A model generated the notes under the pieces. It worked only from the letters and a program-made list of their open reading frames with translations, was not told where the DNA came from and did not search any database. This document shows positions 37,079 to 45,771 of a stretch of 46,317 nt of DNA, piece by piece. Origin of the DNA: a virus. The DNA is taken from IMG/VR virus record IMGVR_UViG_3300044703_000138, positions 1-46,317 of that record, one strand, 5' to 3'. The position numbers and the translations under genes are program-made. Each line of letters opens with the position of its first letter. Within the stretch, counting starts at the first letter, position 1.

Positions 37079-40065
37079 TGACCGAAGTCACCGATCCCGC
37101 CCTCATCGCGCAGCTTGAGCAGCCGCAGACGCAAATAAACCAGATGCCGAGCGAGGTCGATATCCCTGGAGACCCGAAGCTTGCGGGCGACGAATATCTG
37201 GCCTCCCTCAATCCCGCCATGGCGTCTCAGGTCAAAATGCTCGCTGACGGGCGGCTTAACATTCCGACGGGGATGGCGCTCGCCAAGCCGTATTGGCAGA
37301 GCCTGCTTCAGGCGACGGCCCAGTACGATCCGTCCTTCGATGCGGCGAATGCCGCGACACGCCGCAAGACTAGACTGGAGTTTACCTCCGGTCAGGCAGC
37401 CCGCAACATTACCTCGTTCAACACGGCACTGGGCCATCTCGACACGCTGTCCCACGCCGCCGCCGCGCTGGACAACGGCTCGTGGCAGAAGATCAACAGT
37501 CTCCGCAACTGGTGGAGGGAAGAGACCGGCGACCCGCGCATCAATGCGTTCAACACGGCGAAGACTGCCGTCGTCAACGAGATTGACCGCGCCTTCAAGG
37601 GCAGCGCACCCACTGTTTCCGGCATTACCGAATGGGAATCGGCTATCAATGCGTCCCAGTCACCGGAGCAGCTCAAGGCCGCGATCAAGCAGATGGCGGA
37701 CCTTCTGGGCTCTCGGGTTAAAGCTCTCGGCGAGCAATATGATGCGGGGATGGGCCGATCGTCAGATCCGATCAACCTTCTCGATCCCCACGCCCAGGAT
37801 GTCATGCGGCGCTACAACTGGAGCGCTACCGCTACCCCTGGCGCCCCTCTCGACCCAACAGGGGAGGGAGACATTGGTTTCAACAATCGCCGCGAAGTTT
37901 TGGGCCTGCCAAAAGGGGCCGAGGGCTTCCCGCGCGAACTAGAGACGGCAATGCAGGCCGGAACCGCCGTTACGCCTGCCGACATTATCCGTTTTGGCAA
38001 GGAACGCGGTTTCGTCATCGATCCCGGTCAGGCCCGTGCCGCAGCCGCGGCTCTGGCGAAGGGAGTGATGCCGGACGTCCGGACGCCTCAATTTGCGAAA
38101 GTCGACATTGGTGACGCCCGCGGCAAGGGAGGAGTGCCCGAAAGCCTCGATGCGAATATCAGGGGCGTTGCTGACACGATGACGATGGGCTTGGCCAGTG
38201 AGGGCGCTGCCGGTCTCGAGAGTGTCTTCGGCAGCAATTCCAAGCGCTACAATATGGCGAAAGAGAACGCCATCGACGACTATGACGAGCAGCACCACGC
38301 AGTAGCTCGTTTTCTGGGCCAATTGGAGGGCGGGCTTGCCCTCCCCAGCGGAATTACGGGCGCCGCGAGAACGGCAGGGATCACTGCATTCCGGGCGGCC
38401 CTGCGGTCAGGTGTTCCACGTGAAGCCGCAGCCGCGCTCGCGCGTCAGGCCGCGCGCCAAGCGGGGGCTGTACGCGCAGGCCGCGAAGGCGCCGCCTACG
38501 GCGCGGCTTATGGCGCCGGCTCTGGCGAGGGGAACATTCTGGATCGCGCGGATGACGCTATTGGCGGGGCGTTGACGGGGTTTGCTACTGGCCGCGGAGC
38601 GCCCGCGGTGGCAAATGCGTTCGGCGCTGCTACTGGCCGCGCGCGAAATGCCTTTGGCGACATAGCCGCCCGCCTCAACATCGACCCCACCCCGGCAACG
38701 GTGGGAGGGCGTGCGGCGTCTGCGTTGCAGACCGTCCTTTTGAATGCTCCCGGATCGAGCATTCCCGTTCAAGGTGCCGTCGAGAGAGAAGCTTCCCAGT
38801 TGGGGGACGCGGCGCGGGCCACGGCAGCGCAGATGGGGCCTGTCGTGTCTCGGGAAGAAGCTGGCAATGCGGTGACGCGCGGAGCAAGGGCTTATGGACG
38901 CTTGGGCTCGACCCAAGGTCGCCGCCTTTACGCGGAACGCGATCGACTGATGGGCGGACCGGACGTTCCTGTCACCATGGCGTCGACACACACCGCTTTC
39001 CGGGACTTCGCTCAGCAGTATCCAACGTCTCCCATGCTTGAGGCCTTGCGGATTCATCCCGCAATCCGCCGTCTTGAAGAAGCGACTTCTGGCAGCCCTA
39101 CCCTAACGCTTGCCGAAGCGGGTGACGCCCTCTCGTTCGCCAGAACACAGTTGCGCAATCTCCGCTCTCGGCAGAAGATTAGCCGCCAGGAGGAAGCTCA
39201 GGCTGGCCAACTCGAGCAGGCCATCGAAGACGACGTCATGCGCGCTGCGCAAAACGCGGATTTGGCAGCGGGTCGGACAAGCGGGTCGGGGTCCGCTCAG
39301 GGCGCTCAGCAGGCCGCCGACGCGCACTGGGCGAACCTGCGTCGCACGACGGACGGCGCTATGAAAGTTGCAACTCGCGCCAGTCGGGACGATCTCGCTG
39401 TTTCGGGTTCCCAGGTTTATAATGACCTGTTCGGGACGATCACAGAGGGGAGGTCCAATCTGAGGCGATTCGATCAGATGTGGGGCAACCTTCCTCGGGC
39501 TGCGCGCCGCACCTTCTCTGCCACCGCCTTTCATGATCTCGGGCGCGCGACTCCAGGGCAGCAAAATGCGGAAGGCACCGCCTGGTCGTTCAACACATTT
39601 TTGACCAACTGGGACAAGGTTGACGACTCAGTAAAGCGCCGCGTGTTCGGGGAAGCCGACTACCAGCGTGTTCGAGACATCGTTAGCTATTCCGACCGCC
39701 TGAAGAGTTTGGGCAGAGGCCGCAACACGTCGAACACGGCCCGACACAGCCTGGCCGGCGCGTGGGGCGCTACGGTGATGTCTTCCTTGTTGATGGGAAA
39801 TGAAACTGCGGCGGCGACTGCTGCTGCCGGATTCCCGGCGATGGCGTTCGTAGGCGAGACATTCATGCGCTCCCCTCAGGGGCGCCGCTGGCTGGCGACT
39901 GCTCTTAGAACGGCGGCCAGCGGGAGTCCGGGCCGCCCTCAGTTGCGGGCTCTGACGAACAGGCTCAAAAGCCTTGCCGCTACCGACCCGGCTATAGAAG
40001 AGGACGTATTGGGTTTGCGCAAAAAGCTGATGGATACGCTGGGGACAAACGATACGAACGACTAG
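37075..40065 (+). CDS. Large internal virion (ejection) protein
   Basis: A ~995-residue helical protein (GTG 37075 or ATG 37078), the longest gene here. Regions: FNTALGHLDTLSHAAAALDN, a Gly/Ala-rich segment ~455-500 (ARQAARQAGAVRAGREGAAY), helical ANAFGAATGRARNAFGDIAA and ending SLLMGNETAAATAAAGF, then a basic tail. This resembles the large ejected protein of podoviruses (P22 gp16/gp20 place) that forms the periplasmic conduit. Some hydrophobic stretches could enter the inner membrane. Confidence 0.75.
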   Translation: MMTEVTDPALIAQLEQPQTQINQMPSEVDIPGDPKLAGDEYLASLNPAMASQVKMLADGRLNIPTGMALAKPYWQSLLQATAQYDPSFDAANAATRRKTRLEFTSGQAARNITSFNTALGHLDTLSHAAAALDNGSWQKINSLRNWWREETGDPRINAFNTAKTAVVNEIDRAFKGSAPTVSGITEWESAINASQSPEQLKAAIKQMADLLGSRVKALGEQYDAGMGRSSDPINLLDPHAQDVMRRYNWSATATPGAPLDPTGEGDIGFNNRREVLGLPKGAEGFPRELETAMQAGTAVTPADIIRFGKERGFVIDPGQARAAAAALAKGVMPDVRTPQFAKVDIGDARGKGGVPESLDANIRGVADTMTMGLASEGAAGLESVFGSNSKRYNMAKENAIDDYDEQHHAVARFLGQLEGGLALPSGITGAARTAGITAFRAALRSGVPREAAAALARQAARQAGAVRAGREGAAYGAAYGAGSGEGNILDRADDAIGGALTGFATGRGAPAVANAFGAATGRARNAFGDIAARLNIDPTPATVGGRAASALQTVLLNAPGSSIPVQGAVEREASQLGDAARATAAQMGPVVSREEAGNAVTRGARAYGRLGSTQGRRLYAERDRLMGGPDVPVTMASTHTAFRDFAQQYPTSPMLEALRIHPAIRRLEEATSGSPTLTLAEAGDALSFARTQLRNLRSRQKISRQEEAQAGQLEQAIEDDVMRAAQNADLAAGRTSGSGSAQGAQQAADAHWANLRRTTDGAMKVATRASRDDLAVSGSQVYNDLFGTITEGRSNLRRFDQMWGNLPRAARRTFSATAFHDLGRATPGQQNAEGTAWSFNTFLTNWDKVDDSVKRRVFGEADYQRVRDIVSYSDRLKSLGRGRNTSNTARHSLAGAWGATVMSSLLMGNETAAATAAAGFPAMAFVGETFMRSPQGRRWLATALRTAASGSPGRPQLRALTNRLKSLAATDPAIEEDVLGLRKKLMDTLGTNDTND

Positions 40066-40388
40066 TTGTGTCTCCAGCCCTTCAGCGACAGCCACGCTCG
40101 AATGAGGAGTGGCCGCTGTTCGTAAAGGACAGCCTCGGGGCCGCATAGCCCATTTTCAGACCTCAAGTTTTCCGTTCTCTTCCACGCGCTGGTTTGCACC
40201 TCGTCACGGCGATGCAGCTCCATATTCAGACTTAACCAGTGATTGCAAAATCCGCGGTGAGACCCGGTCCTAGGCCCATAGACGCAATTCCGGCAAGAAA
40301 GCCGCGGGGGACGCCTCGCGCTATTTAGAAACTCGCGGCGCTCCGCGTATGCCAGCCTGACAGCCTCACGTCGCTTTTCCGGCTTCAC
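40062..40388 (-). CDS. Antisense Cys-rich moron protein
   Basis: A 108-residue protein on the strand opposite to the late operon, between the ejection protein and tailspike genes. SCRNCVYGPRTGSHRGFCNH, then LCGPEAVLYEQRP gives four Cys in a pattern seen in small phage-borne proteins that end in CGPEA-x-x-x-E. The N-terminus is basic helical (EKRREAVRLAYAERREFL). It starts at GTG 40388. Its own promoter is needed, so it may be made in the lysogen. Function unknown. Confidence 0.65.
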   Translation of the reverse strand: MKPEKRREAVRLAYAERREFLNSARRPPRLSCRNCVYGPRTGSHRGFCNHWLSLNMELHRRDEVQTSAWKRTENLRSENGLCGPEAVLYEQRPLLIRAWLSLKGWRHN

Positions 40389-40433
40389 CGCCCAATCTTA
40401 GCCTCATCCCCGAGCTGCCGCAACGGAGAAGCC

Positions 40434-42101
40434 ATGCCCCTCTTCATCCCCCCCGTCGTTCGCGCAACGGACGCCAGCGCCAACGCTCTTTCAGGGGCCA
40501 AGAGGTATTTCTATGTCTCAGGAGGGCTCGTGCTTGCGGCCGTCTACGCCGACGCCGGCCTGACCACTCCGCTCGCAAATCCTCTCGTGGCCGATTCCGG
40601 CGGGCTTTTCGCACCAACCTATCTCGATCCCGCCGTCATCTATCGCCTTGTGGAGAAGAAGGCGAACGGGGACCTGATCCAGGACATCGACCCCTATAAC
40701 GACGCCTTCACCATCGGCGCGGGAGCCGTGGCGAGGACCTTTCCCGACAAGCTGGCCGATATCGTCTCCCTGCTCGACTTCATCCCCACGAGCCTCCACG
40801 CCGCCATCCGCGCCCGCACGAGCACGGCGGATGTCGGTTCCTATATTCAGGCGGCGATCGATTATCTGGACAGCCTCGGCGGCGGAACCCTCTATTGTCC
40901 CGAGGGGCTCTATTCCAAGAGCGCCGTCGTCAACCTCAAGAAGAATGTCACGATCCAGGGCGCCGGCAGAAAGGCGACGGTATTCCGCCACACCGGGAAC
41001 GGCAACGGCTTCGCGTCCACCTGGGCGATCAATTCCTCAACCGTGGTCGATATCATGCTTCGGGACTTCGGGATCGTCTCGACAACGACGACTACGCTCC
41101 CCCTCGTGGCGCAGCCCACGGTCAACTCCTCCAACACCGGCCATGGCATCTATGAGCAGGGCGGCGCCTATGTCTGCATCCACAACGTCAGGGTCTACGG
41201 CTTCAAATTCGGGATCACCTATAACCAGACCGAGCTGGCGGAAATCGACCTCTGCCTTTGCGAATTCCAGAGCTACTGCAACATCTACCTAGCTAACACC
41301 GGCGGCGTCCTCGGGACAGAGGACGCGGGCTACACGAACCGGATCACCATCTCGCGCTGCCAGCTCAACTCCGGAGGCAGCTACAACATCGTGGACGACG
41401 GCGGGCTTGCCCACGTCTACCGCGACAACAATTATAACGGGGCGGGCAACTACCACGTCCGCGCTGCGGGCGTTTCGAACCTCACCATCATTGCCGGAGA
41501 ATGGGAGGCGGCGGCGAACGGATGTGTGCTGCTGACCAGCATCTCAGCGGGGGCGGTGCAGGCCTCGGTCGGCGTGGGCGCGTGCGGGACGGCGCTGCTG
41601 CTCAACAACTTCTTCGCCTGCCCCGCGCTCAAGCCTGGCCTGATGATCGGCGCCTGCAACCACGTCCATATGGTCGGCGTGACGTTCACCTCAACCGGAA
41701 GCGCCGCCGTCGCCGCGGTCCAGGGCATGAACAACGTCAACAAGCTGACCGAGGCGGGCACTTCCTATGAGCCGACCATCAACCCCCTGTTCGACACTGC
41801 AGGCGTCTCGACCAGCCGTATTCGCTCCGAAACCGCCGTCATCATGGGCGAGGCCACCTACGACCCGCCCAGCCTTGCTACGGGGGCCATCGGTGCTGCG
41901 ACAACGGTGACGGTCACTGGAGCCGCTTTGGGGGACTTCGTCGAAAATGTGAGCTTCAGCATCGATACCCAGGGCGTCGAGCTTGGGGCCCGGGTTTCGG
42001 CCGCGAACACGGTCACGATCATCCCCCGCAACCCGACGGCGGGGACCATCGACCTCGCCTCCGGCACCCTCAGGGTTCAGGTCCGCAGGAGGGTCTACTG
42101 A
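40434..42101 (+). CDS. Tailspike with beta-helix (pectate-lyase fold)
   Basis: A 555-residue protein. The N-terminal ~110 residues (LFIPPVVRATDASANALSGA, then DPYNDAFTIG) look like the virion-anchoring part. From ~135 there is a right-handed beta-helix (IQAAIDYLDSLGGGTLYCPE, KKNVTIQGAGRKATVF, VCIHNVRVYGFKFGIT) ending near 470. A final ~75-residue beta domain (NVSFSIDTQGVELGARVSAA) follows, similar to trimerising caps. It probably binds and cleaves a host surface glycan, so it defines host range. Confidence 0.88.
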   Translation: MPLFIPPVVRATDASANALSGAKRYFYVSGGLVLAAVYADAGLTTPLANPLVADSGGLFAPTYLDPAVIYRLVEKKANGDLIQDIDPYNDAFTIGAGAVARTFPDKLADIVSLLDFIPTSLHAAIRARTSTADVGSYIQAAIDYLDSLGGGTLYCPEGLYSKSAVVNLKKNVTIQGAGRKATVFRHTGNGNGFASTWAINSSTVVDIMLRDFGIVSTTTTTLPLVAQPTVNSSNTGHGIYEQGGAYVCIHNVRVYGFKFGITYNQTELAEIDLCLCEFQSYCNIYLANTGGVLGTEDAGYTNRITISRCQLNSGGSYNIVDDGGLAHVYRDNNYNGAGNYHVRAAGVSNLTIIAGEWEAAANGCVLLTSISAGAVQASVGVGACGTALLLNNFFACPALKPGLMIGACNHVHMVGVTFTSTGSAAVAAVQGMNNVNKLTEAGTSYEPTINPLFDTAGVSTSRIRSETAVIMGEATYDPPSLATGAIGAATTVTVTGAALGDFVENVSFSIDTQGVELGARVSAANTVTIIPRNPTAGTIDLASGTLRVQVRRRVY

Positions 42102-42400
42102 TGCCCCCACGTCAGCCCAAGCCCGAAGGCGAGAACGTCCTTCTCCAGCAGCTCGTGCAAAGCCTTGCCGACCTCGGCGAGATCAAGGGCCAACTCCGCG
42201 AGCTCATCCACACCGGCAACAGCAACTCGACCAAGCTGGACGCGCTGGGAATACGCGTTGCGGCCTTGGAGACCGAGCGCAGCCGCAGGGAGGGCGCGGC
42301 CGGGCTGGTGCAGATGATCCTCAAGTCGCCGCTCATCGCGTGGCTGGCGGCCATCGCAGCGACCCTCTGGGCGGTGGCGACTGGGAAGCTGCATCCATGA
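42101..42400 (+). CDS. Coiled-coil membrane protein of lysis region
   Basis: A 99-residue protein: a coil (LLQQLVQSLADLGEIKGQLR, then VAALETERSRREG) ahead of one C-terminal membrane helix (LIAWLAAIAATLWAVATG). Single-pass proteins of this shape are found in phage holin/antiholin clusters. It starts at the tailspike stop. Confidence 0.7.
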   Translation: MPPRQPKPEGENVLLQQLVQSLADLGEIKGQLRELIHTGNSNSTKLDALGIRVAALETERSRREGAAGLVQMILKSPLIAWLAAIAATLWAVATGKLHP

Positions 42401-42663
42401 ACGACGGCAACTCGAAAGGCTGGTCCTTCGATGCTTTCGAGACGTGGGTCCGATCCGAGCTGACCGGCTACAACCGGGCGATAGATGCGGCCCTCGTGGC
42501 GAGGAAAGAAGAAGCGGTGCATCACAACGGCCTCATCGACCAGATGAAGGACCAGCAAGGCAAGTTCGTGACGCGCGGCCAGCTCGCGGCGACGATCATT
42601 GCCGCAGTCGGCGGGGTCGGGACGCTGATCGGCGTGCTCAACTATTTCGGGGGAGGATCATGA
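42397..42663 (+). CDS. Small membrane protein, possible holin partner
   Basis: An 88-residue protein with one membrane helix near the C-terminus (LAATIIAAVGGVGTLIGVLN) after a polar helical part. Similar in plan to the preceding gene, so perhaps diverged copies or partners. ATG 42397 (ATGA overlap). Confidence 0.65.
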   Translation: MNDGNSKGWSFDAFETWVRSELTGYNRAIDAALVARKEEAVHHNGLIDQMKDQQGKFVTRGQLAATIIAAVGGVGTLIGVLNYFGGGS

Positions 42664-42959
42664 CTCCCTTTCTCGATCCCAAATTCGTGATCGCCTATAC
42701 GATCATCCTCGGCTTTGCCCTCGCCTATATCCACGAGCCCAGCGAGACGATGAACGGCGCGCTGATCGCCGCTTTCGCCGGCGCCTGGGGCTTTTACCTC
42801 GGGAGCAGCAACAGCAGCTCCGTGATCCGCGAGCAGGCCGGCAAGGCTCTCGATCTCGCCCTTTCCACCGCGCCGACCCCGCCTCAGCCGGATATTGCCC
42901 TGAAGCCCGGGGAGACGGCCACGGTCGGCACCGAACCCCCTGAGGAACCCCGACCATGA
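42660..42959 (+). CDS. Putative holin
   Basis: A 99-residue protein with two membrane helices in the first ~50 residues (FVIAYTIILGFALAYIHEPS, then MNGALIAAFAGAWGFYLGSS) and a charged Pro-rich tail. Size and two-helix form suit a class II/III holin. ATGA overlaps on both sides. Exact member of the holin group is unknown. Confidence 0.65.
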   Translation: MTPFLDPKFVIAYTIILGFALAYIHEPSETMNGALIAAFAGAWGFYLGSSNSSSVIREQAGKALDLALSTAPTPPQPDIALKPGETATVGTEPPEEPRP

Positions 42960-43393
42960 CCGAACCCCATCCCTGCGACCTTCCCGACGTCGTTGCCGCC
43001 ATATTGGCCGGGGAGATTCCCATGCCTGAGGAAAAAGTAATGACGCAAACCACTTTGACAGACGGCTCGCCAGTAACGCTCGACCATCGCGAAATCGATC
43101 CGTCTACCGGCATGCAAAAGGCCTACGTCGTTCTCAGTGCGGCAGAGCGCGCCAAGGGCTTCGTCGAGCCGGTGAGGCGCTCTTACCGACACGAGCGTTG
43201 CGGGACGGTTACGACGATGGGGCAGGCGTTGGCCGAGACTTACGCCCGCGAGCCCGAATTCTACAGTGGCACCTTTTGCGTCCGCTGTCACGCCCATTTC
43301 CCTGTCGGCGAGGACGGCGAATTCGTCTGGGATGGGACGGCTCAAAAGGTTGGGACTCGAAGCGCATCATCGAACGAGGAGGAACCGAAATGA
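42956..43393 (+). CDS. Conserved phage zinc-type protein
   Basis: A 145-residue protein. The last ~70 residues carry ERCGTVTTMGQALAETYARE, then FCVRCHAHFPVGEDGEFVWD, a domain with Cys pair (CxxC) widely conserved in small phage genes near the lysis cassette. The first ~60 residues are variable. Function unknown. Confidence 0.72.
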   Translation: MTEPHPCDLPDVVAAILAGEIPMPEEKVMTQTTLTDGSPVTLDHREIDPSTGMQKAYVVLSAAERAKGFVEPVRRSYRHERCGTVTTMGQALAETYAREPEFYSGTFCVRCHAHFPVGEDGEFVWDGTAQKVGTRSASSNEEEPK

Positions 43394-43704
43394 AGCTGCT
43401 GCTCTACGCTGCCATCGCCGCCACGGCGCTCGCATCGCCTGCCTATGCCCAGCCTTCCCCCGAGCGCGTGGCCACGCTTGAGGAGGCTGGCATGGCCGCC
43501 ATCCGCGAGATCGACGGCGTCATCTACACCATCGAGAACCGCGAGGACGGGGGTCCGGTCGACAATGCCCTGGTCGCGAGGCTGAACGCCGCCGTCGACG
43601 CCCTCTACGAAGTCGTCAGCGACGGCCAGTTCATTTGCGACGAGCACCCCGAGCGGTGCCGTGACGAACCAGCTCCGAAGATCACGAAAGGAGAGAGACT
43701 ATGA
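43390..43704 (+). CDS. Secreted small protein of lysis region
   Basis: A 104-residue protein with a classical signal peptide (LLLYAAIAATALASPAYAQP, cleavage after AYA). The mature part is acidic and helical (LEEAGMAAIREIDGVIYTIE). It sits between holin-like genes and a lipoprotein, so a periplasmic lysis or spanin-related role is possible. Confidence 0.65.
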   Translation: MKLLLYAAIAATALASPAYAQPSPERVATLEEAGMAAIREIDGVIYTIENREDGGPVDNALVARLNAAVDALYEVVSDGQFICDEHPERCRDEPAPKITKGERL

Positions 43705-44048
43705 AGCTGTTGTCGATCCCCGCGCTCGCCGCGGCGCTTTCCGGCTGTGCGGCCCTCCAGACGGGTATCGGCTCCAACCCTCAGGCTGTGGCCGGTGCTG
43801 CCATTGCCGTCGAGGCGCGCGCCGGCACGCATTGCGCCGCCCGCGCGGGTGCCGGCAAGGAGACCCTGAGTCAGCGGCGGGTGAGGCTCGAATACGAGCG
43901 GATCGGGTTCGACATGGCCGTGTCGCCAATGCTGAGCGAAGGGGCCAAGCAGGGGGTCGACAAAGCGAGGGACGTGACGAATGGCCTCTGTCCGCCGATG
44001 CCCGTCCGCCCTGTCCCGCCTGCAGAAGCTCCCGCTCCCGGCGAGTAG
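43701..44048 (+). CDS. Lipoprotein, possible outer-membrane spanin
   Basis: A 115-residue protein. KLLSIPALAAALSGCAALQT contains the lipobox LSGC, with Cys16 as the lipidated residue. The mature part is rich in Ala and charged and ends Pro-rich (PVRPVPPAEAPAP), as in Rz1-type outer-membrane subunits. An Rz-like inner partner is not clear. Being the last late gene, it fits the end of a lysis module. Confidence 0.62.
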   Translation: MKLLSIPALAAALSGCAALQTGIGSNPQAVAGAAIAVEARAGTHCAARAGAGKETLSQRRVRLEYERIGFDMAVSPMLSEGAKQGVDKARDVTNGLCPPMPVRPVPPAEAPAPGE

Positions 44049-44303
44049 GTCAGGCGGCGCCGTATGCAGTCCCATGGACAAGACCCGCTTTGTCAACGCG
44101 AGTGCATACAGGCGGGCGTTATGTAACTCGTTCGCCGCGAGGGTCTAAGTTGCCAAGAAGGCGGAAAGCGGGGGACAGGAACAGCCCGCAGCCAGTTGTC
44201 GAACCCGGCCCGCAGCCTCACTCCCCACCATCCCTGACGGTCGGATAACTAGCTTCGAGACGACGATATGATACCGACTTACCGACTCGGTCGCGTATCG
44301 TCT
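44049..44303. other. Convergent intergenic region with hairpin
   Basis: 255 bases between converging operons. The only gene-like frame I see is the tail of a plus frame ending at 44248. At 44262-44302 GACGATA pairs with TATCGTC (7-bp stem) around an inner CCGAC/GTCGG-like core. No long T-run, so it is only a candidate two-way terminator. Confidence 0.45.
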
Positions 44304-44594
44304 TCATGATCCCTGACGGGCATGGTCGATCATGGCTTGCCAGACCTCTCCAGCGGCTTCAGCGCTAACAAGGCAACAGCCCGTGAGAACGCCCTCTTCG
44401 GCGACCTTGGCCCTTGCCCCCTCATCCGGCTCACGCAGCTCGTCCAGGATGGCGTCGACTTTGCGCAGATACTGGTCGCGCCAACAGACGCCCGCCGGGT
44501 GCGCGCCGGGGAACCTGACCCATGCCGGCGCGTCAGGGTCTTTCCCGTCGGCGACCGCAAGCGCCCGCGCCAACCTCTCCTTCATCGTCTTCAT
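44304..44594 (-). CDS. Unknown small phage protein
   Basis: A 96-residue protein: KTMKERLARALAVADGKDPD, WRDQYLRKVDAILDELREPD, then EAAGEVWQAMIDHA. This form (charged helix, central WRDQYLRKVDAIL) is common among small prophage proteins near the right end. It begins directly at the upstream stop. Last gene of the rightmost minus cluster. Confidence 0.7.
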   Translation of the reverse strand: MKTMKERLARALAVADGKDPDAPAWVRFPGAHPAGVCWRDQYLRKVDAILDELREPDEGARAKVAEEGVLTGCCLVSAEAAGEVWQAMIDHARQGS

Positions 44595-44771
44595 CTACTC
44601 TCCCTCCGCTACGGTGTGAGCAACTACCTCAAAATTTGCGGTAGTTCGTTCATATTCGCCAGCCGCGGTTCCATCACCGCAGGCTCGGCAGGGGACGCGC
44701 TCCTCACTGTCCTCCACCAGCCAGTAGCCGAAACCGAGACATTCATCGCAAACCCGCCGTTCGTCAGTCAT
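44595..44771 (-). CDS. 58-residue DnaJ-type zinc-finger protein
   Basis: Two CxxC pairs: RVCDECLGFGYW and VPCRACGDG, in the spacing of a single DnaJ-like zinc finger. ATG 44771 overlaps the upstream gene by 8 bases. Function unknown; may act as a protein-contact module. Confidence 0.68.
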   Translation of the reverse strand: MTDERRVCDECLGFGYWLVEDSEERVPCRACGDGTAAGEYERTTANFEVVAHTVAEGE

Positions 44772-45045
44772 TCGACTCTTCCTCTCTATTTGAGGGTATG
44801 AGGCTGCGGATGGCATCCATCGCGGCGACAAGCGCGCGATCCCAAGGAGTCCCTCGTTCACAGCGTTGCTCGGCAACAACGTGCAGGGCCGCGTCCAGAA
44901 TCTCACGCTGCGCCTGTACGATGGCACGAGTGACCAGCTTATCACCGAGGTTCCCCGCACCGGCACGCAAGGTCGTTGCTATCGCTGACCAGCCTTCCGC
45001 TTCGTAAGTCTCGGCCAGTATCTCCTCAGCCCTTCTTATCGTCAT
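44764..45045 (-). CDS. Unknown helical protein
   Basis: A 93-residue helical protein (IRRAEEILAETYEAEGWSAI, then AIVQAQREILDAALHVVAEQ). ATG 45045 overlaps the upstream stop (ATGA). No family. Confidence 0.68.
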   Translation of the reverse strand: MTIRRAEEILAETYEAEGWSAIATTLRAGAGNLGDKLVTRAIVQAQREILDAALHVVAEQRCERGTPWDRALVAAMDAIRSLIPSNREEESND

Positions 45046-45326
45046 GGTCGGTGTCCTTGGTGACTAAGGTTGGGCGGGCGCGGCTTGTAATGCTGGAGCG
45101 CGTGCGCTCTCCGCTCGTCCATGTCACAGGGCGGGCCCAGGTCGACCACTACCTCCTTATCGCGGACGCCCTCGATGATCGGCAGGGTGTGCGGGCCGGA
45201 GTGGGCGCCGCAGTTCGCGCTCGTCAGCAGTGCCTCGCAGAACGAGCAATGCCTGCGCTTCAGCCACGCCCGCTCCAAACGAGACAGCGAGGCCATAACG
45301 CGTTTCGGCTTCGCGAGATCAGTCAT
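45042..45326 (-). CDS. Small zinc-type protein
   Basis: A 94-residue protein with RRHCSFCEALLTSANCG and a later C and H (PPCDMDERRAHALQHY). The start ATG 45326 overlaps a 16-codon ORF. Unknown role. Confidence 0.66.
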   Translation of the reverse strand: MTDLAKPKRVMASLSRLERAWLKRRHCSFCEALLTSANCGAHSGPHTLPIIEGVRDKEVVVDLGPPCDMDERRAHALQHYKPRPPNLSHQGHRP

Positions 45327-45373
45327 TCCACCCTCCCATCCAACCTATCTATCTCGGCGAGAATGTCGGTCAT
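45323..45373 (-). CDS. 16-codon ORF nested between two genes
   Basis: MTDILAEIDRLDGRVE, with ATGA overlaps at both ends (start 45373-45371 with the stop of the upstream gene, stop 45325-45323 with the start of the next). It is either a micro-gene or a translational relay that hands ribosomes across a gap. Confidence 0.4.
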   Translation of the reverse strand: MTDILAEIDRLDGRVE

Positions 45374-45771
45374 GCCGAGTAGTTCGGAAGCAGCCGTGGC
45401 ATCTCGCCAGTCTCGTAGGCGGTGGCGATCCTCTCCCGAACCTCCTGCCCGACCAGTCTCCCATCCGGCAGCACGACGTTCGCCAGAAACTCGTCTTCGA
45501 ACAGGACAATGCCGCTCGCTACGGCCTCGAGCTTCGCCTTGATGACCAGCAGCAAGGCGCGCATGGCGACGCGGCGACTCTGCGCGTCACGATCCTTGAG
45601 ACCGATGTAGAACCGGACCTGCCGGCCTTCCTTGGTGAAGGCGATCAGCCCTTCGTCCTCGCCCAGCATGTAGGCAAACTGGGCGCCATCGTAGCGGGCG
45701 ACGACCGCGCGAATGTCGGCTATGCTCTGCTCGACCGAAACCTTCGTGGTGTCCGCGTATCGACGGCCCAT
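45370..45771 (-). CDS. Conserved phage protein of unknown role
   Basis: A 133-residue alpha/beta protein: VEQSIADIRAVVARYDGAQF, then RQVRFYIGLKDRDAQSRRV, ALLLVIKAKLEAVASGIVLF and ENFLANVVLPDGR-like end with EVRERIATAYETGEMPRLL. A common hypothetical in prophages. ATG 45771 directly follows the end of a truncated frame. Confidence 0.78.
   Translation of the reverse strand: MGRRYADTTKVSVEQSIADIRAVVARYDGAQFAYMLGEDEGLIAFTKEGRQVRFYIGLKDRDAQSRRVAMRALLLVIKAKLEAVASGIVLFEDEFLANVVLPDGRLVGQEVRERIATAYETGEMPRLLPNYSA

Noticed and set aside
44150-44248. TTG-started 32-residue frame after the lipoprotein gene
   Set aside because: Weak start and Pro-rich product; could be real but position and sequence give too little support.
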